Origin: Delftia acidovorans
GTDB lineage: Bacteria; Pseudomonadota; Gammaproteobacteria; Burkholderiales; Burkholderiaceae_C
Reading direction: 5' to 3'
Length of the DNA stretch: 64,000 nucleotides
Assembly (NCBI GenBank): GCA_031286585.1
Contig: JAITUC010000040.1
Location: 1 to 64,000, forward strand
In this document: piece after piece, positions 15,885-25,095 of the stretch
Position numbering within the stretch: position 1 is the first letter of the stretch
Layout: every line of letters starts with the position of its first letter
Notes under the pieces: generated by a model
The model's database searches: none
Seen by the model: only the letters and a program-made list of their open reading frames with translations
Told to the model about the DNA's origin: nothing
Position numbers and translations under genes: made by a program

Positions 15885-17270
15885 TCACTGCCCTGCTGCG
15901 CGCTCGAACAGCGTGCGGGCCAGTTCGCGGTGGCGGGTGAGCACGCGCGGCAGGTCGGCCGTGAGCAGGTGGCCGTCCCGGACCACGACACGGCCGTTGA
16001 TGACGCTGGTGGACACATCGGTGGGCGTGCAGAACACCAGCGCCGCCACCGGGTCATGGCCTGCGCCCGCGTAGCCCACGCCCGACATGTCGAAGGCCAC
16101 GAAGTCGGCCGACATGCCCGGCGCCAGCGCGCCGATGTCATCGCGCCCCAGCACGCGCGCACCGCCCAGCGTGGCGATCTCCAGCGCCTCGCGCGCCCCC
16201 ATGGCGGCCGGGCCGTGGCCCACGCGCTGCAGCAGCAGGGCCTGGCGCGCCTCGCCCAGCATGTGGGCGCCGTCGTTGGAGGCGCTGCCGTCCACGCCCA
16301 GGCCCACGGGCACGCCCGCATCGCGCATGGTGCGCACGGGTGCGATGCCCGAGGCCAGGCGCATGTTGGAGCACGGGCAATGCGCCACGCCCGTGCCGGT
16401 GCGCGCGAACAGCGCAATGCCCTCGGCATCGAGCTTGACGCAGTGGGCATGCCAGACATCGGGGCCGACCCAGCCCAGGCTCTCGGCGTACTGCGCGGGG
16501 GTGAGGCCGAATTTCTCGCGCGAGAAGGCCAGGTCGTTGTCGTTCTCGGCCAGGTGGGTGTGCAGGGACACGCCGTGCGCACGCGCCAGCACGGCAGACT
16601 CGCGCATCAGCTCGCGCGTGACCGAGAAAGGCGAGCACGGCGCCAGCACCACGCGCAGCATGGAGTGGCGCGCGCTGTCGTGGTATTGCTGGATCAGGCG
16701 CAGGCTGTCGCGCAGGATGGCCTCTTCCTCCTCCACCACGGCGTCGGGCGGCAGGCCGCCCTTGCTGCGGCCCAGGCTCATGGAGCCGCGCGCCGCATGA
16801 AAGCGCATGCCCATCTGCTGCGCGGCGGCAATGGAGTCGTCCAGGCGCGCGCCGTTGGGGTAGAGGTACAGGTGGTCGCTGGTGGTGGTGCAGCCGGACA
16901 GCATCAGCTCGGCCATGGCGGTCTGGGTGGAGACATGCACCATCTCCGGCGTGAGGTGGGACCACAGCATGTAGAGGTTGGTCAGCCACGAGAACAGCTC
17001 GGCATCCTGCGCGGCAGGCACGGCGCGCGTGAGGCTCTGGTACATGTGGTGGTGGGTGTTGACCAGGCCCGGCATGACCACGCGGCCACGCATGTCCAGC
17101 ACCTGGGCCGTGCCCTCATCCGCCATGCGGCGGTACTGCGGCGGCAGCTCGGCCGTGGCGCCCACCCATTGCACGGCCGGGCCGTCGGCCACCAGGGCAC
17201 CGTCGCGGATCTCGCGGCGCTGCGCATCCATGGTGACGAGTACATCGGCGTTCAGGGCGATCAGGGTCAT
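15885..17270 (-). CDS. Amidohydrolase, probable 8-oxoguanine deaminase
   Basis: A 461-residue metal-dependent hydrolase of the ATZ/TRZ-like superfamily, predicted to deaminate 8-oxoguanine to urate (EC 3.5.4.32), a purine-salvage and repair step. Metal ligands are visible: N-T-H73-H74-H75 (usual HxH), His in LHTHLAEND, His in WHAHCVKLD and the Asp in GLGVDGSASND. The SASND-plus-HxxGEARQALLLQR segment is the pattern I associate with 8-oxoguanine deaminases; a related aminohydrolase cannot be excluded. The gene is downstream of a same-strand LysR regulator with a perfect palindrome between, suggesting LysR control. Confidence 0.8.
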   Translation of the reverse strand: MTLIALNADVLVTMDAQRREIRDGALVADGPAVQWVGATAELPPQYRRMADEGTAQVLDMRGRVVMPGLVNTHHHMYQSLTRAVPAAQDAELFSWLTNLYMLWSHLTPEMVHVSTQTAMAELMLSGCTTTSDHLYLYPNGARLDDSIAAAQQMGMRFHAARGSMSLGRSKGGLPPDAVVEEEEAILRDSLRLIQQYHDSARHSMLRVVLAPCSPFSVTRELMRESAVLARAHGVSLHTHLAENDNDLAFSREKFGLTPAQYAESLGWVGPDVWHAHCVKLDAEGIALFARTGTGVAHCPCSNMRLASGIAPVRTMRDAGVPVGLGVDGSASNDGAHMLGEARQALLLQRVGHGPAAMGAREALEIATLGGARVLGRDDIGALAPGMSADFVAFDMSGVGYAGAGHDPVAALVFCTPTDVSTSVINGRVVVRDGHLLTADLPRVLTRHRELARTLFERAAGQ

Positions 17271-17352
17271 GGCGTTCTCTTCAATGGCGTTGGAAATGCC
17301 GCCAGTCTAGGAAGGCCGGGCCATTGCCGATAGCGCTGAATTGCGCCCGCCG

Positions 17353-17371
17353 TGTCCACAAAAAGTGGACA
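17353..17371. promoter_or_regulatory. 19-bp perfect palindrome between the LysR and deaminase genes
   Basis: TGTCCAC (17353-17359) and GTGGACA (17365-17371) flank AAAAA. It is 82-101 bp upstream of the deaminase start and begins 11 bp after the LysR stop. It fits a LysR-type or GntR-type operator; alternatively the minus-strand transcript could form a stem with a UUUUU loop and act as a LysR terminator. Confidence 0.55.
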
Positions 17372-17381
17372 GTGCAGAAGT

Positions 17382-18290
17382 TCAGCGGCCCTTGGCGAAC
17401 AGGCGCGCCAGCGCCTCGCCGATGCTCTGCGCCATCAGCTCGCCCGCCGCGCTCAGCTGCCCACGGGCCCGTGCCGCCAGCACCAGGGTCTGCCGCTGCA
17501 GGTGCGCGTCGCGCAACGGCACGAAGACCAGGGCGTTGCGGCTGCGCTCTTCCATGACGTCCAGCGGGTTGAGCAGGGCAATGCCCTCGCCCAGCATGAC
17601 CAGGCGCTGGATCAGCGCCATGGAGGTGGACTCGGCCACGGGCGTGACCTCGATGGCGTTGCGCGCGAAGGCCTCGTCCAGCAGGCTGCGGATGGACAGC
17701 GGCGGCGCGGGCAGGATGAGCGGGTGGCCCACGCATTCACTGAGCAGCACCGAGGACTGGCGGGCCAGCGCATGCCGGGGCGGGACGATGGCGCCGATCT
17801 GCCATTCGCTGGTGGCCAGCGCGCGCAGCACGGGGCGTTCCGGCAGGTCGTAGGCCAGGCCCAGGTCGGCGTCGCCGCCTTCCACGGCGGCGGCGATGTC
17901 GGCCACGGGCAGGTCGATGACGCGCACCGCGATGCCCGGATGGCGCTGGCGGAATTCATGCACCAGCGAGGGCAGCAGCGAACCGGCCAGGCCCGTGGTG
18001 GCAGCCACGGTGATATCGCCGCTGCGCGCGCCCTGCAGCTCGGCAATACGTTCGCGCAGCGCCGCATGCTCGCGCAGCGTGGCGCGCACGTGGGCCAGCA
18101 CCATCTCGCCCGTGGGCGTGAGGCGCAATCGCTTGTGGATGCGTTCGAACAGGGGCGTGCCCAGCTCGGCCTCCAGGTCGAGGATCTGGCGGTTGACGGC
18201 CGTGGGAGCGACGTGCAGGTGCTCGGCCGCCTTGCGGATGGAGCCGCGGCGGACCACTTCGTCGAGATAGCGCAGGACTCTGGCGTGCAT
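17382..18290 (-). CDS. LysR-family transcriptional regulator
   Basis: A 302-residue regulator. The winged HTH is at about 1-62 (RGSIRKAAEHLHVAPTAVNRQI, then ELGTPLFERIHKRLRLTPTG). The periplasmic-binding-protein-like effector domain spans about 92-295. The gene is followed on the same strand by the 8-oxoguanine deaminase, 111 bp away across a perfect palindrome, so a purine-related effector is plausible. It resembles the LysR genes often paired with amidohydrolases and permeases for nucleobases, by general pattern only. Confidence 0.9.
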   Translation of the reverse strand: MHARVLRYLDEVVRRGSIRKAAEHLHVAPTAVNRQILDLEAELGTPLFERIHKRLRLTPTGEMVLAHVRATLREHAALRERIAELQGARSGDITVAATTGLAGSLLPSLVHEFRQRHPGIAVRVIDLPVADIAAAVEGGDADLGLAYDLPERPVLRALATSEWQIGAIVPPRHALARQSSVLLSECVGHPLILPAPPLSIRSLLDEAFARNAIEVTPVAESTSMALIQRLVMLGEGIALLNPLDVMEERSRNALVFVPLRDAHLQRQTLVLAARARGQLSAAGELMAQSIGEALARLFAKGR

Positions 18291-18347
18291 GGCGCGAGCG
18301 TAGCGGGCTTTGCCGGGCCGCGCTTTGCAGCACCCGGCAGTGCCGGT

Positions 18348-20132
18348 TCAGCGGGCCGTGCCCGGGCGCTCGGCGCGCAGCGTGCGGCTGAGCATGATCA
18401 CGGGGATCAGCCCGACCAGCACCAGGGCCAGCGACGGCAGGGCCGCCTCGCCCAGGCGCTCGTCGCGCGCCAGCTGGTAGGCCACGACGGCCAGGGTGTC
18501 GCTGTTGAAGGGGCGCAGCACCATGGTGGCGGGCAGCTCCTTCATCACATCGACGAAGACCAGCAGCGCCGCCGCCGCCGTGGAGCGCCTGAGCAGCGGC
18601 CAGTGCACGCGCGCCAGCAGGCCCCAGGCGCCCGTGCCCAGCATGCGGGCCGAGTCGTCCAGGCTGGGCGCGATGCGCGCATAGCCGCTTTGCATGGACT
18701 GCAGGGCCACGGCGCAAAAGCGCACCAGGTAGGCCCAGACGATGCCCACGGCGGTGGCCGTGACCAGGCCTGCAAAGCCCCATTCGGGCCGCATCTGCTG
18801 GATCCAGCCCACGGGCAGCAGCAGGCCGACGACGACCACGGCGCCCGGCACCGCATAGCCCAGGCTGGCCAGCTGGACCACGCCGCGCGTGAAGGCAGAC
18901 TCCTTGTGGCGGCGCACGGCAAAGGCCAGGGCCAGGGCGATGACCACGGCCAGCACCGAGGTGATGGCGCCCAGGCGCACGCTGTTGGCGGCCCAGTCGA
19001 GGAAGCGGTCCCAGGGCAGGACCGACCAGTCGGAGGCCAGGGGGCGCAGCATGAAGAACACGGGCGCGACAAAGCCCATGAGCACGGGCAGCAGGCACGC
19101 CAGCCAGGCCAGCGCGCTGCGCCAGCCGCGCAGGCGCAGCGGCTGGGCCTCGGCCGAGCTGGCGCGGCCCGTGCTGCCGGTCACAAAGCGCATGCGCCGC
19201 TGCGCGCGCAGCTCCAGCTGCAGCAGGAGCACGACCAGCACCAGCAAAAAGGTCGCCAGCTGCGCGGCGGCAATGCGGTTGTCCATGGACAGCCAGGCCT
19301 TGTAGATGCCCGTGGTGAAGGTGGGTATGCCGAAGTAGCTGACCACGCCGAAGTCGGCCAGCGTCTCCATCACCACCAGGGCCACGCCGGCGGCCACGGC
19401 CGGGCGCGCCAGCGGCAGCGCCACCGCCCAGATCCGGCGCGGCAGCGGCGCGCCCATGAGGCGCGCGGCCTCCATCAGGTGCGCGGCGCGCTCGCCCAGC
19501 GCGGTGCGCGCCAGCAGGTAGACGTAGGGATAGAGCGCGAAGATGAAGACCCAGACCGCGCCGCCCAGGCTGCGCACCTCGGGCAGCAGCCGGCCCTCCA
19601 GGCCATAGGTCTCGCGCAGCCAGGTCTGCAGCGGGCCGCTGAACTGCAGGAAGTCGGTATAGGCATAGGCCGTGACATAGGCCGGCATGGCCAGCGGCAG
19701 CAGCAGCAGCCATTCCAGCTGGCGCCGGCCGCGGAAGTCGAACAGCGTCACGGCCGCCGCCGTGCCCGTGCCCACGATGGCCGCGCCCAGCGCCACCAGC
19801 AGGCCCAGCCAGACCGTGGTCCACAGGTAGCCGGGCAGCACGGTGGCCGCCATCTCGCGCAGGATGGAGCCGGCCAGGGCATCGCCCTGCCCCACGGGCA
19901 GCCAGGAGCCGAGCACGGCCAGCACGGGCAGCATCAGGACCAGGGCCAGCAAGAGCAGGGGAAGGGAGCGAAGTACGGACGACAGACGGCGCAAGGCGGA
20001 GGTCTCGGCTAAAGGGTGAGGGGAGGATCTGGCTGCGGAACGGTCCGGGCGTCGCGGCTGCCTGCAGGCCGCCAGGCCCGTGCGCCGCGACCGGGCGCAC
20101 CTCCGGTCTGCTGGAATCGGCGGACCGGGCAT
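18348..20132 (-). CDS. fbpB: Ferric iron ABC transporter permease (FbpB/SfuB type)
   Basis: A polytopic inner-membrane protein with two fused permease halves (about 12 helices), as in FbpB/SfuB. Each half has an EAA-type loop: about 236-255 (EAARLMGAPLPRRIWAVALPLARP) and in the C-terminal half (DDSARMLGTGAWGLLARVHWPLLRR). The C-terminus reads VDVMKELPATMVLRPFNSDTLA, typical of the iron(III) family. The ATPase gene is divergent, and a Fur-like dyad lies between. The start is uncertain: ATG 20132 leaves an Arg-rich 50-residue leader before TM1, and TTG 19994 would give a more typical N-terminus. No binding-protein gene (fbpA) is in the window. Confidence 0.88.
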   Translation of the reverse strand: MPGPPIPADRRCARSRRTGLAACRQPRRPDRSAARSSPHPLAETSALRRLSSVLRSLPLLLLALVLMLPVLAVLGSWLPVGQGDALAGSILREMAATVLPGYLWTTVWLGLLVALGAAIVGTGTAAAVTLFDFRGRRQLEWLLLLPLAMPAYVTAYAYTDFLQFSGPLQTWLRETYGLEGRLLPEVRSLGGAVWVFIFALYPYVYLLARTALGERAAHLMEAARLMGAPLPRRIWAVALPLARPAVAAGVALVVMETLADFGVVSYFGIPTFTTGIYKAWLSMDNRIAAAQLATFLLVLVVLLLQLELRAQRRMRFVTGSTGRASSAEAQPLRLRGWRSALAWLACLLPVLMGFVAPVFFMLRPLASDWSVLPWDRFLDWAANSVRLGAITSVLAVVIALALAFAVRRHKESAFTRGVVQLASLGYAVPGAVVVVGLLLPVGWIQQMRPEWGFAGLVTATAVGIVWAYLVRFCAVALQSMQSGYARIAPSLDDSARMLGTGAWGLLARVHWPLLRRSTAAAALLVFVDVMKELPATMVLRPFNSDTLAVVAYQLARDERLGEAALPSLALVLVGLIPVIMLSRTLRAERPGTAR

Positions 20133-20149
20133 GCCCCTGGCTCGCCAAT

Positions 20150-20174
20150 GCAAATGCGAATTCTATTCATTTGC
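20150..20174. promoter_or_regulatory. Fur-box-like dyad between the iron permease and ATPase genes
   Basis: GCAAATG (20150-20156) and CATTTGC (20168-20174) are perfect inverted arms. The core AATGCGAAT followed by TATTCATT resembles the 7-1-7 Fur consensus in an otherwise GC-rich region. It sits 20-44 bp upstream of the fbpC start, as expected for iron repression of both divergent units. Confidence 0.6.
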
Positions 20175-20193
20175 GCGACTCTACAATCCCCGC

Positions 20194-21291
<1,098 letters not shown>

Positions 21292-21387
21292 ACCCGTGGC
21301 GGCGGCCGCGCCGTCCGGGCTTTGTCATTCGACGGTCACGGGTGAAACCCAGAATCAGTCACATCTTGTGACAATTCAAGGCCACCC

Positions 21388-22773
21388 ATGTTTGCTCTGG
21401 ACCCCTCCTCCACGCAGCACCCCGCAGCGGATCACGTGCCTGATCCGGCCCCCGTTCCCGCGCTGGCCCCGGCGCCCGCCGCGCCGCGTCTTGTGGCCCG
21501 CGCGGGCCAGCTCAGCCGGCCCACGGCACCGATCGCGCCCGAAGCCAGCAACGAGGATGTGCACCGGCTGTTCAGCGAGCAGCCCCTGCTCGAAACCCTG
21601 GCCGTGGTGGCCGATGACCGGCCGCTGGGCCTGATCAACCGCCAGCGCTTCATGGAACAGTACGCGCGGCCCTTCGCACGCGACGTGTTCGGCCGCCGCA
21701 GCTGCATGGTCTTCACCGACACCGCGCCCATGGTGGTGGCGGCCGGCCTGCCCATCGATCAGCTGGTGCAGCAGGCGCTGGCCAGCGGCAACCGCGTGCT
21801 CAAGGACGGCTTCATCACCGTGGAGGAAGGCCGCTACGCGGGCATAGGCACGGGCCACGCGCTGATGGCCGCCATGTCCGACATCGAGGCCGACAAGACG
21901 CGCCAGCTCATGGCCAGCATCGACTACGCCAGCCTGATCCAGCGCTCGCACCTGGTCGAGTCCGACCGCGTGCTCGCCAGCCAGCTGGCCGACCACGGCC
22001 TGCTCTGGGAGCCGCGCGATGTGGTGGGGGGCGACGCCTATTTCTTCCGCGCCACGCAGCAGGGCCTGCTGGGCTGCATGTTCGACTGCACGGGCCACGG
22101 CGTGCCGGGCGCCTTCATGACGCTGATTGCGCTGTCCTTTCTCGAACAGGCCGTGGCGCCGGCCGGCGCAGGCATCGACCCTGGCGCCCTGCTGGGCCAG
22201 ATGAACCGCTACATCAAGCGCGTGCTGCAGCAGCGCCACCGCGACGCCCAGCCCGCCTGGGGCGCGCCGGCAGCGCCGGCCGCTGGCCTGCCCGCCGAAA
22301 AAACCTCCAGCGACGGCCTGGACGCCGCGCTGTTCCTGCAATCGCCCTGCGGCACGCAACTGCGCTTTGCCTCGGCCCGGCTGGACCTGCTGGTGGCGCC
22401 ACCCGGCGTGCAGGAGGCGGCCCAGGTGCAGATCCATGCCGGCGACAAGCTGGGCGTAGGCTATGCGACCACGCCCGACGACGCGGCCTGGAGCACGCAG
22501 GTGCTGGAGGTCGCGCCCGGCTCGCTGCTGATGGTGGCCACCGACGGCGTCATCGACCAGTTGGGCGGCCCGCGCCAGATCGCCCACGGCAGAAAGCGCC
22601 TGGCGCGCTTCCTGCACGAGCAGCGCGACCGCCCCGCCGCCCAGGCCTGCGCCGAGTTCCGCCAGGCCTTTGCCCAGTGGCAGGGCACGCAGCGCCGCCG
22701 CGACGATGTGTCGCTGCTGGTCTGGCGCAACCAGCCCATGGCCCCGTCCGCCGGCCAGGAAGGACAGGCATGA
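21388..22773 (+). CDS. siaA: SiaA-like PP2C/SpoIIE protein phosphatase with N-terminal CBS-like domain
   Basis: A 461-residue phosphatase predicted to dephosphorylate the SiaC-like protein encoded two genes on. A Pro/Ala-rich start is followed by a CBS-like input region (about 50-185: LAVVADDRPLGLINRQRFME), then the SpoIIE/PP2C domain (about 195-450). Metal-binding and catalytic motifs are visible: PRDVVGGDAYFF, FDCTGHGVPGAF, VATDGVIDQLGG and RRDDVSLLVW. Pseudomonas SiaA is membrane-bound with HAMP; this one has no membrane helix, so it senses something cytosolic. Its TGA overlaps the next gene's start (ATGA). Confidence 0.85.
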   Translation: MFALDPSSTQHPAADHVPDPAPVPALAPAPAAPRLVARAGQLSRPTAPIAPEASNEDVHRLFSEQPLLETLAVVADDRPLGLINRQRFMEQYARPFARDVFGRRSCMVFTDTAPMVVAAGLPIDQLVQQALASGNRVLKDGFITVEEGRYAGIGTGHALMAAMSDIEADKTRQLMASIDYASLIQRSHLVESDRVLASQLADHGLLWEPRDVVGGDAYFFRATQQGLLGCMFDCTGHGVPGAFMTLIALSFLEQAVAPAGAGIDPGALLGQMNRYIKRVLQQRHRDAQPAWGAPAAPAAGLPAEKTSSDGLDAALFLQSPCGTQLRFASARLDLLVAPPGVQEAAQVQIHAGDKLGVGYATTPDDAAWSTQVLEVAPGSLLMVATDGVIDQLGGPRQIAHGRKRLARFLHEQRDRPAAQACAEFRQAFAQWQGTQRRRDDVSLLVWRNQPMAPSAGQEGQA

Positions 22774-23402
22774 GCCCCGGCGAGTTCGCGCACCTGCGCG
22801 CCCAGGCCGAGCACAACGGCCTGCTGCTGTACTACGCGGGCACCTTCAACCCCAACGTGATCCAGGCGGCGGCCGACACGCTCAAGTGCCGGCTGGCCAG
22901 CGAGGACGGATCGAGCAGCGCCAAGCGCAAGCTGTTTTCCACCTTCATCGAGATGGCGCAGAACGTGCTGCACTATGCGGCGCCGCTGCCCGCGCTGCAG
23001 ACGGAGCCGGGCCACGGCAGCAGCGAGCCGGTGGCCCAGGGCGCCATCGGCGTGGGCCGCATCGATGCACCGGCCGGTGCCCCGGACGCAGGGGCCGATC
23101 AGGCGCAGGCGCGCTTCTGGATCGCCTGCAGCAACGCCGTGCGCCGCGAGCATGTGCCGCGCCTGGCCGCCAAGCTGGATGCCGTGCGCGCCATGAGCCA
23201 CCCCGAAATCAAGGCCGCCTACAAGGCCCAGCTGCACAACACCGACCACAGCGCCAGCGATGACATCAGCCGCGGCGCGGGCCTGGGCTGGCTGACCATT
23301 GCGCGCGACGCCTCGGCGCCGCTGCAATACCACATCGCCACGGGAGAGGACGCCGCAGACACCGCGCCCCATGCCGTGTTCCACGTCAAGGCGCTGATCT
23401 GA
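22770..23402 (+). CDS. siaB: SiaB-family protein kinase
   Basis: A 210-residue protein of the SiaB family (atypical HATPase-related kinase), predicted to phosphorylate SiaC. Recognisable features are the early GLLLYYAGTFNPNVIQ, the helix with the N-box-like Glu/Asn (FSTFIEMAQNVLHYA), and the glycine-rich RGAGLGWLTIAR near the end. An Ala/Gly/Gln-rich loop at about 85-115 looks like an insertion. ATG 22770 overlaps the siaA stop, fixing the start and indicating coupled translation. Confidence 0.85.
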   Translation: MSPGEFAHLRAQAEHNGLLLYYAGTFNPNVIQAAADTLKCRLASEDGSSSAKRKLFSTFIEMAQNVLHYAAPLPALQTEPGHGSSEPVAQGAIGVGRIDAPAGAPDAGADQAQARFWIACSNAVRREHVPRLAAKLDAVRAMSHPEIKAAYKAQLHNTDHSASDDISRGAGLGWLTIARDASAPLQYHIATGEDAADTAPHAVFHVKALI

Positions 23403-23439
23403 GCGCCGGGCCCCCTTCCCGAACCCGAATGACGCCGCC

Positions 23440-23826
23440 ATGCAAGCACTGAAATCCGAACGCACCTCCGTCACGCCCGAAGTGGTCTTCTCGCCCGCCG
23501 AGCAGCTTTTGCGCATCGAAGGCGAGTGCTATCCCGAGAACCCGCTGCCCTTCTTCAACCCCCTGCTGGCCATGCTGGGCCGGTACTTCGAGGCCAGCCG
23601 GCCCGCACGCTTCGTGGTCGAGGTGAAGCTGCAGTACATCAACAGCGCATCGACCATGGGACTGCGCTCGCTGTTCGAGCTGCTCGACCAGGCGGGCAAA
23701 AAGGGCACGGACATCCGCGTGGTCTGGGCCTTTGACGAAGAGGACGACGCCATCGAGGAACTGGGCGCCGACCTGGTGGAGGACTTCGCCAACCTGGTGC
23801 TGGAGCGCCAGCCCTGCAGCAGCTGA
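23440..23826 (+). CDS. siaC: SiaC-like (DUF1987) phosphoprotein
   Basis: A 128-residue STAS-like alpha/beta protein with the DUF1987 pattern (SPAEQLLRIEGECYPENPLPFFNPLL, then VEVKLQYINSASTMGLRSLFELLD). In Pseudomonas the unphosphorylated SiaC binds and activates the diguanylate cyclase SiaD, controlled by the SiaA phosphatase and SiaB kinase. The Ser/Thr-rich INSAST turn is where the regulated phosphosite is expected. The usual siaD gene does not follow; the next gene is a convergent acetyltransferase. Confidence 0.88.
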   Translation: MQALKSERTSVTPEVVFSPAEQLLRIEGECYPENPLPFFNPLLAMLGRYFEASRPARFVVEVKLQYINSASTMGLRSLFELLDQAGKKGTDIRVVWAFDEEDDAIEELGADLVEDFANLVLERQPCSS

Positions 23827-23852
23827 GGGCGGAGCCTGCCCGGTCCCGGCCT

Positions 23853-24329
23853 TCAGGCCAGCGGCTTGCCCATGAGCACCGTGGTCAGGCCGCAGTCCCA
23901 TTCCTCGTCGGGATAGGTGTCCAGCGTGGCGTAGCCCTGCGCAGTGTAAAAGCCCAGGGCCTGGGTGTTGAAGCTGTCGGTCTCCAGGCGCGCCTGCGCA
24001 TGGCCGTCGGCGCGCATGGCCTGCTCCGCATGGGCCAGGAGCGCGCGGCCCACGCCCCTGCCCTGCCAGGCCGGCAGCACATGCAGGGCGCCGATGAAGT
24101 CATCCACGCGGTCCACGAAACCGGCCACCACGCCATCGCACTCGGCCACCCGGAAAAGGTGGCCGCGCGACTGCACGTACTGCGCAGTACGGCCCGAGGC
24201 GCGGAACTGCGCATCCTTGTCCGCCGTCAGCTGGGGCCGCCAGGTGCTGTCGTAGGTGGCCCAGAGAACGGCGTTCAGGGCCGCAAGGTCATCAGGCCGC
24301 GAGGGCCGAAGCGTGAGGGTGTCTGTCAT
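23853..24329 (-). CDS. GNAT-family N-acetyltransferase
   Basis: A 158-residue acetyl-CoA-dependent acetyltransferase. The core fold is clear: LRPSRPDDLAALNAV start, acetyl-CoA loop LHVLPAWQGRGVGRALLAHA (Q/R-x-x-G-x-G/A), and the motif B region LETDSFNTQALGFYTAQGY. ATG 24329 fits the family start; the upstream extension is Arg/Pro-rich shadow sequence. Convergent with siaC (26 bp). Downstream of plsC on the same strand, 14 bp after its stop, so it may be the last gene of the pyr operon. Substrate unknown. Confidence 0.85.
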   Translation of the reverse strand: MTDTLTLRPSRPDDLAALNAVLWATYDSTWRPQLTADKDAQFRASGRTAQYVQSRGHLFRVAECDGVVAGFVDRVDDFIGALHVLPAWQGRGVGRALLAHAEQAMRADGHAQARLETDSFNTQALGFYTAQGYATLDTYPDEEWDCGLTTVLMGKPLA

Positions 24330-24343
24330 GTCGCTGGCAGCGT

Positions 24344-25093
24344 TCAGGCCTGGCGCAGCCGGTCCACCTCGGCATGCAGGTCCTGGGACCAGGCGCGGCG
24401 GTCCCGTCCGTCGGCCGTCTGCGGCTGCCCGTAGTGGACGACGGCCACCAGGTCGTCGGCGCACAGCGTGCGCCAGATGGAGCCCAGCAGGGTTTCATCG
24501 CCCTCGTAGCTGGGTGCGTGGCTGATCTGCCCGGTGGCACCGTCGATGAAGCGCAGGCCCACGGGCAGCACGGGCGCGCCGATCTGCACGGCCGCCTGCA
24601 GCAAATTGGCATGAAAGGGCAGCAGCTTGCGGCCGTCGCCCGTCGTGCCTTCGGGGAAGATGGCCAGGATTTCGCGGCGCTGCAGGGATTCCTCCATGCT
24701 CTGCACCATGCGCCGGGCATCGCGGCGCGAGGTGCGCTCGATGTACAGCGTGCCCGCCGCCGTGGCCAGCGTGCCGATCAGCGGCCAGCCCTTGACGTCG
24801 GACTTGGAGATGAAGCGGCAATGCCGCGCCGCATGCAGCACGGGAATGTCGAGCCAGGAGATATGGTTGCTGACCATGAGCACGGGGCCCTGGCGCGGCG
24901 GCTCGCCCCGGATGTCCAGGCGCACGCCCGCATGGGCCAGCAACTGCAGCGCCCAGGCCTGGACATGGGCGTGCTGGCGCTCCTCGGGCAGCTGCGGAAA
25001 GCGCAGGGCCACGATCCACAGCCCCTTGCACACATGGCCGAACAGGCGCGCTGCGCGCAGCGTGGCGCGCCCTCCCCTGCGCAGACGGCTCAT
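24344..25093 (-). CDS. plsC: 1-acyl-sn-glycerol-3-phosphate acyltransferase (PlsC family)
   Basis: A 249-residue membrane-associated acyltransferase making phosphatidate from lysophosphatidate. The catalytic NHxxxxD motif is NHISWLD, and the substrate motif is FPEGTT. A hydrophobic segment at about 18-30 can serve as anchor. It begins 2 bases after the pyrC' stop, so it is co-translated with the pyrimidine operon; such a plsC placement is seen in related betaproteobacteria. ATG 25093 excludes a long upstream open stretch that overlaps pyrC'. Confidence 0.9.
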   Translation of the reverse strand: MSRLRRGGRATLRAARLFGHVCKGLWIVALRFPQLPEERQHAHVQAWALQLLAHAGVRLDIRGEPPRQGPVLMVSNHISWLDIPVLHAARHCRFISKSDVKGWPLIGTLATAAGTLYIERTSRRDARRMVQSMEESLQRREILAIFPEGTTGDGRKLLPFHANLLQAAVQIGAPVLPVGLRFIDGATGQISHAPSYEGDETLLGSIWRTLCADDLVAVVHYGQPQTADGRDRRAWSQDLHAEVDRLRQA

Positions 25094-25095
25094 GT

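Noticed and set aside
17352..20012. Long plus-strand frame opposite the LysR and iron permease genes
   Set aside because: It spans two real minus-strand genes and their gap, and its translation is Gln/His/Gly-rich without any domain.
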